44,213 bases of DNA, from the NCBI GenBank assembly GCA_946402905.1, contig CAMIYC010000027.1, forward strand, positions 1 through 44,213, in the 5' to 3' direction. Origin of the DNA: an uncultured Prevotellaceae bacterium (GTDB taxonomy: Bacteria > Bacteroidota > Bacteroidia > Bacteroidales > Bacteroidaceae). A model generated the notes under the pieces. It was given only the letters and a program-made list of their open reading frames with translations, was not told where the DNA came from and did no database searches. The position numbers and the translations under genes were made by a program. Shown here piece by piece: positions 1 through 8,088 of this stretch; position 1 is the stretch's first letter, and the number at the start of each line of letters is the position of its first letter.

Positions 1-1580
1 CCTCGTCGGTGAAGAACGGCTACGAGAGCATCACAGGACAAATCAACGTGGAGTTTAAGAAGCCCCAAGGCACACCCTTTGCCGATGCAAACCTGTTCTG
101 CAACACGAAGGGTAAGGTGGAGGCGAACCTCGGTGCCAACCTGCACCTCACCAACCGCTGGAGCACCGCCTTGTTCGGGCACTATGAAATATTCGACAAG
201 GCACATGACGGGAATGGTGACGGATTTGCCGACATGCCCAAGGTGCGGCAAGGCTCACTGATGAGCCGTTGGGCATGGTTGGGCAACAACTATGTTTTCC
301 AGGCATCAGTGAAGGGACTGAAGGAGCATCGGGAAAGCGGTCAAATAGGGCATCATGCCACGTCAAGCCATCCATACCTCATCGACATCACCAATGAGCG
401 TTATGAGGCTTTCGTGAAAAACGCCTATATTTTCGACCCGGACCATTCGTCGAACGTCGCCCTAATCCTCTCTGGTTCCACACACCACCAGAATGCCCTT
501 TACGGACATAAACAGTATGGCAACAACCAGCGGAACGGCTATGCATCGCTGATGTTTGAAACGGACTTCAACGAGCATCACAGCCTCTCTACAGGCGTGA
601 GCCTCAACCACGACCATTTCAACATATCACGGTCAAGTGGTCAATGGTCAGAACTTAGCGACGAGACGATACCGGGCATTTACACCCAGTACACATACAA
701 AATAGGAGAACTGCTCACTCTGATGGGAGGGCTTCGGTGGGACCACAGCAACATCCACGGCGGATTCGTCACCCCTCGCATGCATTTGAAATTTTCGCCC
801 AATGACAAGCTGACACTGCGAGGCTCTATAGGGAAAGGCTACCGCACCAACCACGTGATGGCGGAATACAACTATCTGCTGGCCAGCAGCCGGCAGATCA
901 TCATCGACGAAAACCTTGACCAGGAAGAGGCATGGAACTATGGCGTGAGTGCCGTCATGAGCATCCCCATCGGAGAACGTAAACTGGAACTAAGTGCAGA
1001 GTATTACCACACCACCTTCCAGCACCAACTGCTTATCGACATGGACAGCAATCCACATGCTATCCATTTCACCAATCTCATGGGCGACAGTTACTCACAC
1101 ACCTGGCAGGCAGAGGCAACCTGCTCACTGTCAGAGGGTTTTACCATCACTACAACCTACCGCCGCACGAACGTCAAAGCGACCTATGGCGGAATTCTCA
1201 GGGAAAAACCCCTCACCAACAAATACAAGGGGTTGGTCTCCGCCCAGTACAAACCAGGCTTGGGCAAGTGGCAATTTGACGCCACCCTGCAACTCAATGG
1301 TGGCGGAAGGATGCCTGACCCTTACACGACCGCCGAGGGGAAACAGTCATGGGACAACCGCTACAAGGGATATGAGCAAGTGAGCGCACAGGTGACCCGT
1401 TTTTTCCGTCATTGGAGCATTTACGCCGGTGGCGAGAATATCACGGCACGAAAGCAGAAGCATCCCATCGTATCTGCTGATGACCCCTGGGGAACAAACT
1501 TCGATGCCACGATGGTATGGGGTCCCATGCACGGAGCTATCTATTATATAGGAATAAGAATGAATTTCAACAAGTATTAA
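1..1580 (+). CDS. TonB-dependent outer-membrane receptor, 3' part (5' end outside window)
   Basis: The reading frame is open from base 3 and runs into the window edge, so signal peptide, TonB box and most of the plug are missing. The first residues (SSVKNGYESITGQINVEFKKP-like) resemble the end of a plug domain, where a conserved G-x-I-x-V stretch leads into the barrel. The rest has the alternating, aromatic-rich strands of a 22-strand beta-barrel and ends in YYIGIRMNFNKY, a typical outer-membrane C-terminus. Such receptors import metal chelates or other scarce ligands using TonB energy. A secreted CxxC heavy-metal-binding protein follows after only 6 bases, so a metal (for example copper) is a reasonable guess for the ligand; this is inference from context. 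No SusD partner is present, which argues against a glycan receptor. Confidence 0.88.
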   Translation, partial: SSVKNGYESITGQINVEFKKPQGTPFADANLFCNTKGKVEANLGANLHLTNRWSTALFGHYEIFDKAHDGNGDGFADMPKVRQGSLMSRWAWLGNNYVFQASVKGLKEHRESGQIGHHATSSHPYLIDITNERYEAFVKNAYIFDPDHSSNVALILSGSTHHQNALYGHKQYGNNQRNGYASLMFETDFNEHHSLSTGVSLNHDHFNISRSSGQWSELSDETIPGIYTQYTYKIGELLTLMGGLRWDHSNIHGGFVTPRMHLKFSPNDKLTLRGSIGKGYRTNHVMAEYNYLLASSRQIIIDENLDQEEAWNYGVSAVMSIPIGERKLELSAEYYHTTFQHQLLIDMDSNPHAIHFTNLMGDSYSHTWQAEATCSLSEGFTITTTYRRTNVKATYGGILREKPLTNKYKGLVSAQYKPGLGKWQFDATLQLNGGGRMPDPYTTAEGKQSWDNRYKGYEQVSAQVTRFFRHWSIYAGGENITARKQKHPIVSADDPWGTNFDATMVWGPMHGAIYYIGIRMNFNKY

Positions 1581-1586
1581 AGTGAT

Positions 1587-1928
1587 ATGAGAGTAAGAGT
1601 ATTATTCATCTCATTGGCACTGGCTGTCTCCAGCTTTGCCAAGGACATCAAGACCGTAGTGCTAATCACCACACCTGAGATACACTGTACAAGCTGCGAG
1701 AAAACAATCAAGGAGAACATCCGCTTCGAGAAGGGTGTCAAGAGCATCAAGACCAATCTCGACGACAAGACTATAACCATCGGTTATGATGCCGACAAGA
1801 CGGATGTGAACGCCATCATCAAGGGTTTCAAAAAAATAGGGTACGACGCCGTCGAGGTAAAACCTGCCCCCAAGAAAGCCGGCGTGGATGCAGAGACTGG
1901 TGCCACTAAGGTTTCAGACAAGCAATAA
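1587..1928 (+). CDS. Secreted heavy-metal-associated (HMA) domain protein
   Basis: A 113-residue protein with an N-terminal signal peptide (roughly residues 1-18, ending in SSFAKD) and one HMA/MerP-CopZ-type domain at about residues 24-90. The metal motif is IHCTSCEKTI (CxxC), and the following K-G-V-K-S-I and Y-D-A-D pattern fits the ferredoxin-like beta-alpha-beta fold. The tail is short, charged and probably disordered. The predicted role is binding Cu(I) or a similar soft metal in the periplasm. It starts 6 bases after the TonB receptor stop, so the two are probably cotranscribed and act on the same metal. Whether it supplies, buffers or detoxifies the metal cannot be told from sequence. 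Confidence 0.88.
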   Translation: MRVRVLFISLALAVSSFAKDIKTVVLITTPEIHCTSCEKTIKENIRFEKGVKSIKTNLDDKTITIGYDADKTDVNAIIKGFKKIGYDAVEVKPAPKKAGVDAETGATKVSDKQ

Positions 1929-2076
1929 GGAAATGGGGAGGTATTCCAATGGAACTCTTTGGAATCCCGTACTTCTACTTATCATAATATTGATTATATT
2001 AAAATTTGGACCAGAGCCATAGATCTACATGTGTAGGTCAACAATTATAGATAAACAAGCATAATCTGAAATGGAA

Positions 2077-2919
2077 TCAGTAAAATACGTTATAGGATGA
2101 ACGTTGATGGAGCACCCTCTCCACACTGCCAGCTTCCATCAGGAGACGTTGTGCTTCCACGTAACTGATTCCAAGCTCCTCTTGGAGTATGCGGGTCCCG
2201 CGGTCAATCAATTTGGCATTTGAAAGCTGCATGTTGACCATGCGATTGCCCCGGACACGCCCCAGACGGACCATCAATGTTGTGGAAATCATATTCAAAA
2301 TCATCTTTTGGGCGGTACCGCTTTTCATTCGGGTCGAACCAGTTACGAACTCCGGCCCCACGATTGTCTCGATGGCGTAGTCGGCAGCCTTTGCCAGAGG
2401 AGTGTGAAGGTTGTTGGTGATGCCACCTGTCAACAGGCCATGCTGCCTGGCCATCCTGATGGCACCCACGACATAAGGAGTGGTACCTGATGCGGCAATG
2501 CCCAGTACGGTGTCATCTGTTGTTGGATGATAGGACTGCAAGTCCTGCCATCCTTGCTCCGATGAATCCTCCGCCCTTTCAACGGCATGTCGTAACGCCT
2601 GGTCGCCTCCGGCAATGATTCCGACGACCCTCGATTCCGGAATACCGAAAGTAGGTGGCAGTTCACTGGCATCCAGTACGCCCAGCCGTCCGCTGGTACC
2701 GGCACCGACATAAAACAAGCGACCGCCGCGTCTCATCCTCGGTTCTATGGCCTCAACCAGCTTCTGGACCTGCGGTATGACTTCCCTGACAGCCCCTGCC
2801 ACGATGGCATCCTCATCGTTGATGTGCTTCAGGATCTCCCGCACAGACATCATTTCCAAGTTTTCATAGCGTGATGGCTGCTCTGTAATTTTTATGGTTT
2901 GAAAATTATTCTTTTTCAT
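2077..2919 (-). CDS. murQ: N-acetylmuramic acid 6-phosphate etherase
   Basis: A 280-residue cytoplasmic SIS-domain protein. It has the family signature GGRLFYVGAGTSGRLG at about residues 65-80, DASELPPTFG just after, and TGSTRMKSGTAQK near residue 200, all typical of MurQ. The enzyme removes the lactyl ether from N-acetylmuramate 6-phosphate to give N-acetylglucosamine 6-phosphate and D-lactate in cell-wall recycling. Length is close to the usual 295-300 residues. The ATG at 2919 fits, with a TATCTTTG box 20-27 bases upstream. It stands alone: no MurNAc transporter or kinase gene is adjacent. Gene name rests on motifs; confidence is high. Confidence 0.94.
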   Translation of the reverse strand: MKKNNFQTIKITEQPSRYENLEMMSVREILKHINDEDAIVAGAVREVIPQVQKLVEAIEPRMRRGGRLFYVGAGTSGRLGVLDASELPPTFGIPESRVVGIIAGGDQALRHAVERAEDSSEQGWQDLQSYHPTTDDTVLGIAASGTTPYVVGAIRMARQHGLLTGGITNNLHTPLAKAADYAIETIVGPEFVTGSTRMKSGTAQKMILNMISTTLMVRLGRVRGNRMVNMQLSNAKLIDRGTRILQEELGISYVEAQRLLMEAGSVERVLHQRSSYNVFY

Positions 2920-2938
2920 ATCATGTCCTATCTCATTG

Positions 2939-2946
2939 CAAAGATA
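2939..2946 (-). promoter_or_regulatory. -7 box of the murQ promoter
   Basis: Reads TATCTTTG on the minus strand, a full match to the Bacteroidota TAnnTTTG element. It lies 20 bases before the murQ ATG. No clear TTTG element is seen at the -33 position. Confidence 0.6.
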
Positions 2947-3071
2947 TTAAAAGTTTATTATAATGCTGGAAAAATCCGTGAAAAGAAATGTATGATAAGC
3001 TGTTCAAACTCGCTGCAACCATACATGATGTCCTGTACATCTTGAGTGCTCCGAACATGTATCTATCGGGG

Positions 3072-3188
3072 TGCGACACATTTCCCACTCATTCTTCCTT
3101 TTTGTCGCAAAATAGACCCCCTGTCGCAACTTGCCAATAACAAAACTGTGCTATTATTTTCCCTCTTCAGAATCTCTCCCTAAATTTG
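3072..3188 (+). promoter_or_regulatory. Orphan promoter-like region with TGTCGCA repeats
   Basis: TAAATTTG at 3181-3188 matches the Bacteroidota -7 consensus on the plus strand. Upstream lie two direct copies of TGTCGCAA (3103-3110 and 3122-3129, 19 bp apart) and one inverted copy, TGCGACA (3072-3078). This looks like an operator plus promoter, but no intact gene follows within about 700 bp on this strand. The -33 position carries TTTT rather than TTTG, so strength is uncertain. Confidence 0.4.
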
Positions 3189-3344
3189 CAACGAGATAGA
3201 GAAAGAAAGTCTTTTTACATAATAGTCAGTTAATAATAAATATGGTTTTTAGTAATTTAGGTTAATAGGTTTAGATGCACTTGGTTAAACATTCATGAAG
3301 GATGATGTCCCATCAGCAATGATGATTTTAATGGTAAGTATTGA

Positions 3345-3432
3345 GTAAAAAACTTGGTATAATTGGGGAGTGTGGGCGCCCTCGCCCGCATTCCAAACTC
3401 ACAAGGACCACATTTCATACCAAGTTTTTTAC
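3345..3432. repeat. 88-bp element with perfect 16-bp inverted repeats
   Basis: GTAAAAAACTTGGTAT (3345-3360) is the exact reverse complement of 3417-3432. The match continues outward with a TAAGTAT / ATACTTA pair offset by one base. The 56-base interior is GC-rich compared with its surroundings and contains a GGGCGCCCTCGCCCGC-like stretch. It encodes nothing. It could be a small non-autonomous (MITE-like) element or a strong hairpin acting on RNA; no target-site duplication is clear. Confidence 0.7.
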
Positions 3433-3519
3433 GGATACTTAAGAAATGAAGGCTATCTTTCCCAATGTCCGCAACACCTCTGCAAGAAACCTAATGACAG
3501 CGGGTTATTAGGTCACAAC

Positions 3520-3756
3520 TTACTTCTTCAGTTTTGAAGCTATCCACAACACGACGACGGCTCCCACAACAGCCGTGCCCAGCTGACCAATGGTGCCGCC
3601 CCATGTAATGTTCAACAAATCGAACAAAAAACCACCTGCAAAACCGCCGATGACACCAAGAAAAAGATTCCACAACAGGCCACCGCTCCTGCCCATGATC
3701 TTATTGGCTAAGAAACCAGCAAGAATACCAATGATAATCGCTCCAATAAGTCCCAT
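3520..3756 (-). CDS. GlsB/YeaQ/YmgE-family small membrane protein
   Basis: A 78-residue protein with three hydrophobic segments (about residues 3-18, 27-47 and 56-74). It shows the family pattern: a glycine-rich first helix (IGAIIIGILAGFLANKIMGR), a G-L-L-W-N-L-x-L-G-V-I-G-G-F-x-G-G turn and a final T-A-V-V-G-A-V-V-V-L-W helix. The family (transglycosylase-associated protein) is linked to general stress, but its biochemical role is unknown. A second, more divergent member is encoded at 8089-8352. It has its own promoter (3805-3836) and stands divergent to the esterase gene. Confidence 0.9.
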   Translation of the reverse strand: MGLIGAIIIGILAGFLANKIMGRSGGLLWNLFLGVIGGFAGGFLFDLLNITWGGTIGQLGTAVVGAVVVLWIASKLKK

Positions 3757-3804
3757 AATCTTTAATAATAAAAAAATACAAATTTATAAGGTAGTTATGA
3801 GCTA

Positions 3805-3836
3805 CAAAAATACCAAATAAAACCATATTCTCCAAA
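3805..3836 (-). promoter_or_regulatory. Promoter of the GlsB-like gene
   Basis: On the minus strand TTTG (3833-3836), a 20-bp spacer and TATTTTTG (3805-3812) match the Bacteroidota -33/-7 pattern. The predicted leader is about 40 bases. Confidence 0.6.
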
Positions 3837-3894
3837 AAAATTTGAAATTTATTGCCAAATTTAAACAATTAGCAGATTCCATATTCTTTTTATT

Positions 3895-3924
3895 TTTGAT
3901 TCCCCCATTTTTTTCATATTTTTG
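3895..3924 (+). promoter_or_regulatory. Promoter of the acetyl-xylan-esterase-like gene
   Basis: TTTG at 3895-3898, an 18-bp spacer and TATTTTTG at 3917-3924. Transcription should start near 3931, so the upstream TTG at 3922 lies inside the promoter and cannot be the start codon. This favours ATG 3955. Confidence 0.6.
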
Positions 3925-3954
3925 CAAAATATGATGAACAAACAGAACAAAACG

Positions 3955-5274
3955 ATGAAAGCCACCATATTATCTATACTCCTGACCATCATAACCATGA
4001 CGGTACATGCCCAGAAATTCCAGCAGGAGTTCGGCAACCCACGAAAGGCTTTCGTGGAAACAATCGCCATCCCAGACCATGCAGACAGCCATTATATCAC
4101 AGGGCAGAATGCCAGGCTGCGCATAATCGCCCGTGAGGGGGGCATGCCCCTGGAAGGAGTCACCCTGCGCTATAAGGTGGGACCTGAAATGTGGCTGCCC
4201 GAACAATGGGACTCCATCTGCTTCGCTGGAGGCGAGGCTGTGGTAAACATGGGCACGATGAACGAACCGGGATTCCTGGCATGCCAGTATGAATTTCGCA
4301 CCAGCGACGGCAAGACAGCCAAAGACCTTGTGAAGCTGGCCTTCTCGCCTGAAGAGATCAAGACACTGACCTTGATGCCCGATGATTTCCGCGCCTTCTG
4401 GCAGAAAGCGCTGAAAGAAGCCCGAAAAGTGCCTTTCGAACCGGAATACCATGACATCCCCGAAGCCACAGATGAACATTTCCTCACCAGACTCGTACGT
4501 CTCCATGTGGGCAAGGAGAAATGGATACTGGGTTATCTGACAATGCCACGCGGCAACGGACCTTTCCCGGTGGTGCTCTGCCCACCGGGTGCAGGTAGCC
4601 AAAAGATCTATCCTTCTGACTATTTCCCCAACCAGGGATGCATCTACATGAAGATAGAGATCCACGACAACGACCAGCTAATACCTGACGACGCCTACAA
4701 CGTTATGCGACAACAGAAATGCGACGGCTACATGCGCCGGGGGATGGCTTCACGAGACTCCTATTACTATAAGGATGTGTATGTGGGCTGCGCCCGCGCC
4801 CTCGACTTCCTTTGCTCCTTGCCAGAATGGGACGGCAAAAACGCTATCGTCACCGGAGGTTCACAGGGCGGTGCGCTGACCATCATCACCGCGGCACTCA
4901 ACGAGAAAGCCACAATGTGTGCCCCCTTCTACCCTGCCCTCTGCGACCTGACTGGGTTTCTTCACCACCGCGCTGGAGGATGGCCCAAATTCTTCAGCGG
5001 CTTCTATAAGGACGGGCAGGTTGAAATACCTTACGAACAAGCCGTAGCTACCCTGCAATACTTCGACGTGGTAAACTTCGCACGCATCCTAACCGTACCT
5101 ACCTTTATGTCATGGGGGTACAGCGACGACACATGCTCTCCCACATCGGTCTGGTCGGCATGGAACGAGATCTCAGCACCCAAAGCCAAGGACATCACCC
5201 CGTCGAGCGGACACTGGCGCTTTCCTGCTAGCTGGGAGAAGTGCTGGCAATGGATGAGAAGACAGATGAAATAA
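3955..5274 (+). CDS. Secreted acetyl xylan esterase-like alpha/beta hydrolase (AXE1 / carbohydrate esterase 7 type)
   Basis: From ATG 3955 the protein has 439 residues and a clear signal peptide (MKATILSILLTIITMTVHAQ). ATGs at 3931 and 3934 would only add a polar extension before it. After an N-terminal beta-rich region (about residues 20-130), the alpha/beta hydrolase core shows the nucleophile elbow GGSQGG near residue 308, an aspartate in SWGYSDDT near 386 and a histidine in SGHWRF near 419, a complete Ser-Asp-His triad. This arrangement is typical of AXE1 enzymes, which remove acetyl groups from xylan fragments and acetylated sugars. It is likely periplasmic or surface-exposed. No second CE gene or SusCD is adjacent, so the natural substrate is inferred from family only. 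Confidence 0.87.
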   Translation: MKATILSILLTIITMTVHAQKFQQEFGNPRKAFVETIAIPDHADSHYITGQNARLRIIAREGGMPLEGVTLRYKVGPEMWLPEQWDSICFAGGEAVVNMGTMNEPGFLACQYEFRTSDGKTAKDLVKLAFSPEEIKTLTLMPDDFRAFWQKALKEARKVPFEPEYHDIPEATDEHFLTRLVRLHVGKEKWILGYLTMPRGNGPFPVVLCPPGAGSQKIYPSDYFPNQGCIYMKIEIHDNDQLIPDDAYNVMRQQKCDGYMRRGMASRDSYYYKDVYVGCARALDFLCSLPEWDGKNAIVTGGSQGGALTIITAALNEKATMCAPFYPALCDLTGFLHHRAGGWPKFFSGFYKDGQVEIPYEQAVATLQYFDVVNFARILTVPTFMSWGYSDDTCSPTSVWSAWNEISAPKAKDITPSSGHWRFPASWEKCWQWMRRQMK

Positions 5275-5360
5275 CTGGCAAACCCAAATAATTCTCAACC
5301 TCTCTTCATCCGCTTATCATTACCACAAAGCCCAGATACCACCATCCAGACCACTTCATC

Positions 5361-5532
5361 ATGAAAAAAAAACCTCATCCCTCTGCTGCTGGCCAGCGTC
5401 CTCCTCGTATCAGCACAACAACTCCCTCCGCCCTTCGGCGGTGAGACAGGCCGGAAGGATCGTTATATGATTGGCTGTGTGTGGTCAGATCACCTTCCAT
5501 ACATTCAAGATGACGCCCTTGAAAGATGGTGA
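5361..5532 (+). pseudogene. Decayed or slippage-prone gene start with signal peptide
   Basis: An ATG at 5361 is followed by a run of nine A. With nine A the frame stops after about 27 codons. With eight A it reads as a perfect lipid-free signal peptide, MKKNLIPLLLASVLLVSAQQ, then about 37 residues to a TGA at 5530-5532. The signal-peptide frame is too good to be chance, so this is probably the 5' remnant of a secreted-protein gene whose remainder was lost; beyond about 5485 it is only the antisense of the next gene. The A9 tract right after the start codon could also permit slippage or be a sequencing error. A near neighbour (esterase) lies just upstream on the same strand. Confidence 0.5.
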
Positions 5533-5991
5533 GAACTCAGGCTGGCAGACATAAATAGCATTGTTGAGCCAAGCATAAGGGCCATCTTCAGGGGCTTCGA
5601 ACTGAGGCGCCGCCTTAAAATAAAAAGAAGGTTTCCCCTGTTCATCCTTTCCGTTGGAGATAATGCCCCGGTTGCGCACGTGAATATAGGTACCATCATG
5701 GGTGCGTATGCTGTAGATGGCTTCAAGCTGCGTGCGGTCACCATTTGCCAGTTGATAATCGGCTCCGCCATTAAGGATTTCTCCTCTCAGCCTCGGCCCC
5801 TCGAACGTACCGCCGGTAATGGGAATCACCGTACGGCGGCCCTGCGGCGTCTCCCCGACAGAATAAGTCTCACCAAGAGTGACTTTAAGCTGCATGACAA
5901 ACTCCAGTTGAGGAGTGTCCTGAGGTTGCTGGGCAATCATGAGCAACGGACAAATCAGCATGAGAACAGACAATAACATTTTTCTCATCAT
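5485..5991 (-). CDS. Secreted DUF3237 (UPF0311-type) protein
   Basis: A 168-residue protein with a signal peptide (about residues 1-20, ending MIAQQ). The mature part matches DUF3237: ITGGTFEGPRLRGEILNGGAD near residues 58-78, an E-A-I-Y-S-I-R-T-x-D-G segment and IHVRNRGI near residue 105. These proteins fold as a small beta-barrel; function is unknown, and most family members are cytoplasmic, so export is a minor oddity. ATG codons at 5991 and 5988 are both possible. It is the last gene of a minus-strand series (GH2, GlsB-like, GH43, small secreted protein, this gene), which suggests but does not prove a carbohydrate link. Confidence 0.82.
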   Translation of the reverse strand: MMRKMLLSVLMLICPLLMIAQQPQDTPQLEFVMQLKVTLGETYSVGETPQGRRTVIPITGGTFEGPRLRGEILNGGADYQLANGDRTQLEAIYSIRTHDGTYIHVRNRGIISNGKDEQGKPSFYFKAAPQFEAPEDGPYAWLNNAIYVCQPEFSPSFKGVILNVWKVI

Positions 5992-6078
5992 ATTTCAGCA
6001 TTCTTTACAAACCGATATATTTTTCCATTCTAACCAAAATGCTATCAGAGGGATCATGACAATACCATTGACAGCATT

Positions 6079-6480
6079 CTAGGGTTCCTCCTGGCCCATC
6101 ATCATCTGCTGTTCCTCACATTTCTCCTCATTGTTGGTGGTTAGCTCCATCGTCCACATCACGTCTCCGTTGGGCTTGTGGATGGCCAGAAAATTTAAGC
6201 CTTCTTGACGGATATGCAGCACTTTCCAACCAAACTCTGCACCAAAGGGGCATTCCTCAGCCTGACGGCTGGGGATGATTTTATATTCACCCTCCTTGAC
6301 CTTCTCCAGAGTCAGCTCGCTGTCTTGAGAGGTGGTCATATAGATGATTTTCCCCATTCTTATTTCCTTAACGGTATAGAGGCTTTCACCGTCCCAAAAC
6401 TTTTGCCCCACTCGAATTGGCTGTGCTTGTGCGACGGCAAAAGCAAGGGATAAAAGCAATAAAGAAATGATTCTCTTCAT
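6079..6480 (-). CDS. Small secreted hypothetical protein
   Basis: A 133-residue protein not assigned to a family. It begins with a textbook signal peptide (MKRIISLLLLSLAFAVAQAQ). The mature part is predicted beta-rich, with V-G-Q-K-F-W-D-G-E-S-L-Y-T-V-K-E-like strands, and ends in a glutamate- and methionine-rich tail (EEKCEEQQMMMGQEEP) that may be disordered. Cysteines are few. It lies between the DUF3237 gene and the broken GH43 gene on the same strand, with gaps of 87 and 74 bases. It ends in a TAG codon, showing that TAG works as a stop in this genome. Confidence 0.7.
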   Translation of the reverse strand: MKRIISLLLLSLAFAVAQAQPIRVGQKFWDGESLYTVKEIRMGKIIYMTTSQDSELTLEKVKEGEYKIIPSRQAEECPFGAEFGWKVLHIRQEGLNFLAIHKPNGDVMWTMELTTNNEEKCEEQQMMMGQEEP

Positions 6481-6554
6481 ATATAATAATTATAGTCATT
6501 CATCATTTAGAAGATAGATAATACAGGTATGGCGGAAGCCATCACGAATAATCA

Positions 6555-8042
6555 TCAGAATTCCCGGTAGCTGAAGTTGCTGAAGGTGGCGTAACCTTCA
6601 CCCTCACAGAAGACACCAGGGAGAATGCTCTGGAAATCATACAGTGTGTTGTGGTTGAAACCTGAAATCTCCTGTCCCCAGGTCTCACGCTGCCACTGCT
6701 TGCCGTCCCGGCTCCAGAATGCCGTCACCACATGCCTGTCATTGCGCAGCCGCAGCCAGAGTCGACTTCCTCCTGACTGTCCCACACCATTGGAACTGTT
6801 GCGACGGTAGCGATAACGACGGGTGCCGTCAAAACCAGTGCCAACGTTGTAGTCGGCATTGTAGTAGAGACAAAGTCCGGCTTTCACATCGCCATAGAGT
6901 TGTATCTCTGCCTCTATCTCATAACTGTGGGCACCAGCGATGAACATCATCGGCGACGAAGAGCTCAGTGAGTTGCCCTGAGCCTGCAATGTGAGCGTGC
7001 CATCTTTTGCCAAGGCCCTCCCGGGTGAGAAATTCTTGTAGAAGCGCCAGTCCAGACCTATCCGGAACGACGGAAGAAAAGCCAGGCGTCCGACTTGGCC
7101 GCCGTCTTTTTTCGCCACAGACGGGCATGGCAGCGGTTGGCTGGCGTCGCCTCCATCGGCAACAATCCATCCGTCAGAAGTGAAATGAACCGGTTCCATC
7201 AGCGTCTGCCGGCCCAGGTTATAGAACCCGTTCTCATACGCGTGATAGACACAGTACTACTTTCCATCGGGTGTGTCTATGAGAGAGCCGTGGCCTCGTG
7301 ACCACCATCGGTCAGTGTTGTTGTAAGTGTGGATGAGAGGGTTGGAGGGCATATTCTCCCAAGGACCGTCGATAGACTTCGAACGGGCCACCACCACCAT
7401 GTGGCTGGTAGGCGGGCCGGCAGTACCTCCCTCAGCGCTGATGTAATAGTAATAGTCGCCGATATGGTACAGTTTGGGACCCTCCAGGCAGAAGCCTTCG
7501 GTGATCCATTCGTCGGGGTATGTCCACCCGTCATAGAAATGAATCTTGGAGCCTTTCACCACGGAGAGACAGTCATCCGAAAGAGTCCATCTGTTTCCGC
7601 CGCTCATGACCAGATAGCAGCGTCCGCCACTACCCTCAATAAAACAAGGGTCGATATCACCTATGTGAAGATCTATGGGGTCGCTCCATGGCCCATATGG
7701 TGAATCCGCCCATACCACACAGTTGGTGCGACGCTCCCCGTGAACAGTGAAGTAGATATAGTATTTGCCTTTGTGCTTCTTGATGTCCGGAGCCCAGATA
7801 CTCCCCAGATAAGTGCTGAGTGCATAACTGACCGGCTCCCAGTTGACCAGGTCCTTGGAGTGATACACCACCAGGCCTGGCACATAGTCGAACGCCGAGT
7901 TGGTCAGGAAGTATTCCTCGCCGTCGCGTAGGATGGTGGGATCGGGGTAGTCACCTCCGAGAATAGGGTTGGTATAAGTCTCTTGAGCATTGATGAGCGT
8001 CGTGCAAACCAGCATGACGGCCAGCGATATCAGCTTTTTCAT
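6555..8042 (-). pseudogene. GH43 beta-xylosidase/arabinofuranosidase-type gene interrupted by one in-frame amber codon
   Basis: The two parts (8042-7257 and 7256-6555) are in the same frame and together give a normal 495-codon GH43 protein. The first part has a signal peptide (ends INAQ) and the five-blade catalytic domain with its three acids: the Asp in GGDYPDPT, the Asp in IGDIDPCF and the Glu in CLEGPK. A TAG at 7259-7257 then falls in the family motif G-[KR]-W-Y-x-V-Y-H-A-Y-E-N: the sequence reads DGK-stop-YCVYHAYENG, so a Trp codon TGG has become TAG. The rest forms the end of the propeller and a C-terminal concanavalin-like domain (from about residue 310). Without read-through the product lacks the last blade and is probably inactive. 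Elsewhere TAG is a normal stop, so recoding is unlikely; a recent nonsense mutation or base-call error is favoured. Confidence 0.85.
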
Positions 8043-8088
8043 AATAATATTTTTCTCAGTTCATTTAGACAGAGGTGGATGGTGATAT

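Larger units (their letters stand above)
2947..3519. other. Gene-free region of about 570 bp
   Basis: No convincing coding frame on either strand. It holds a promoter-like block (3072-3188) and an 88-bp inverted-repeat element (3345-3432), listed separately. Between them (3189-3344) is AT-rich sequence with short interrupted reading frames, such as an ATG at 3242 followed by only six further codons. This may be the remnant of a lost gene. Confidence 0.6.

Noticed and set aside
1945..1970. Hairpin ATTCCAA/TTGGAAT after the HMA gene as a terminator
   Set aside because: The stem is only 7 bp and no T run follows it.
6555..8042. Genetic-code change (TAG read as an amino acid)
   Set aside because: At least five other genes in the window end naturally in TAG at the expected protein length.
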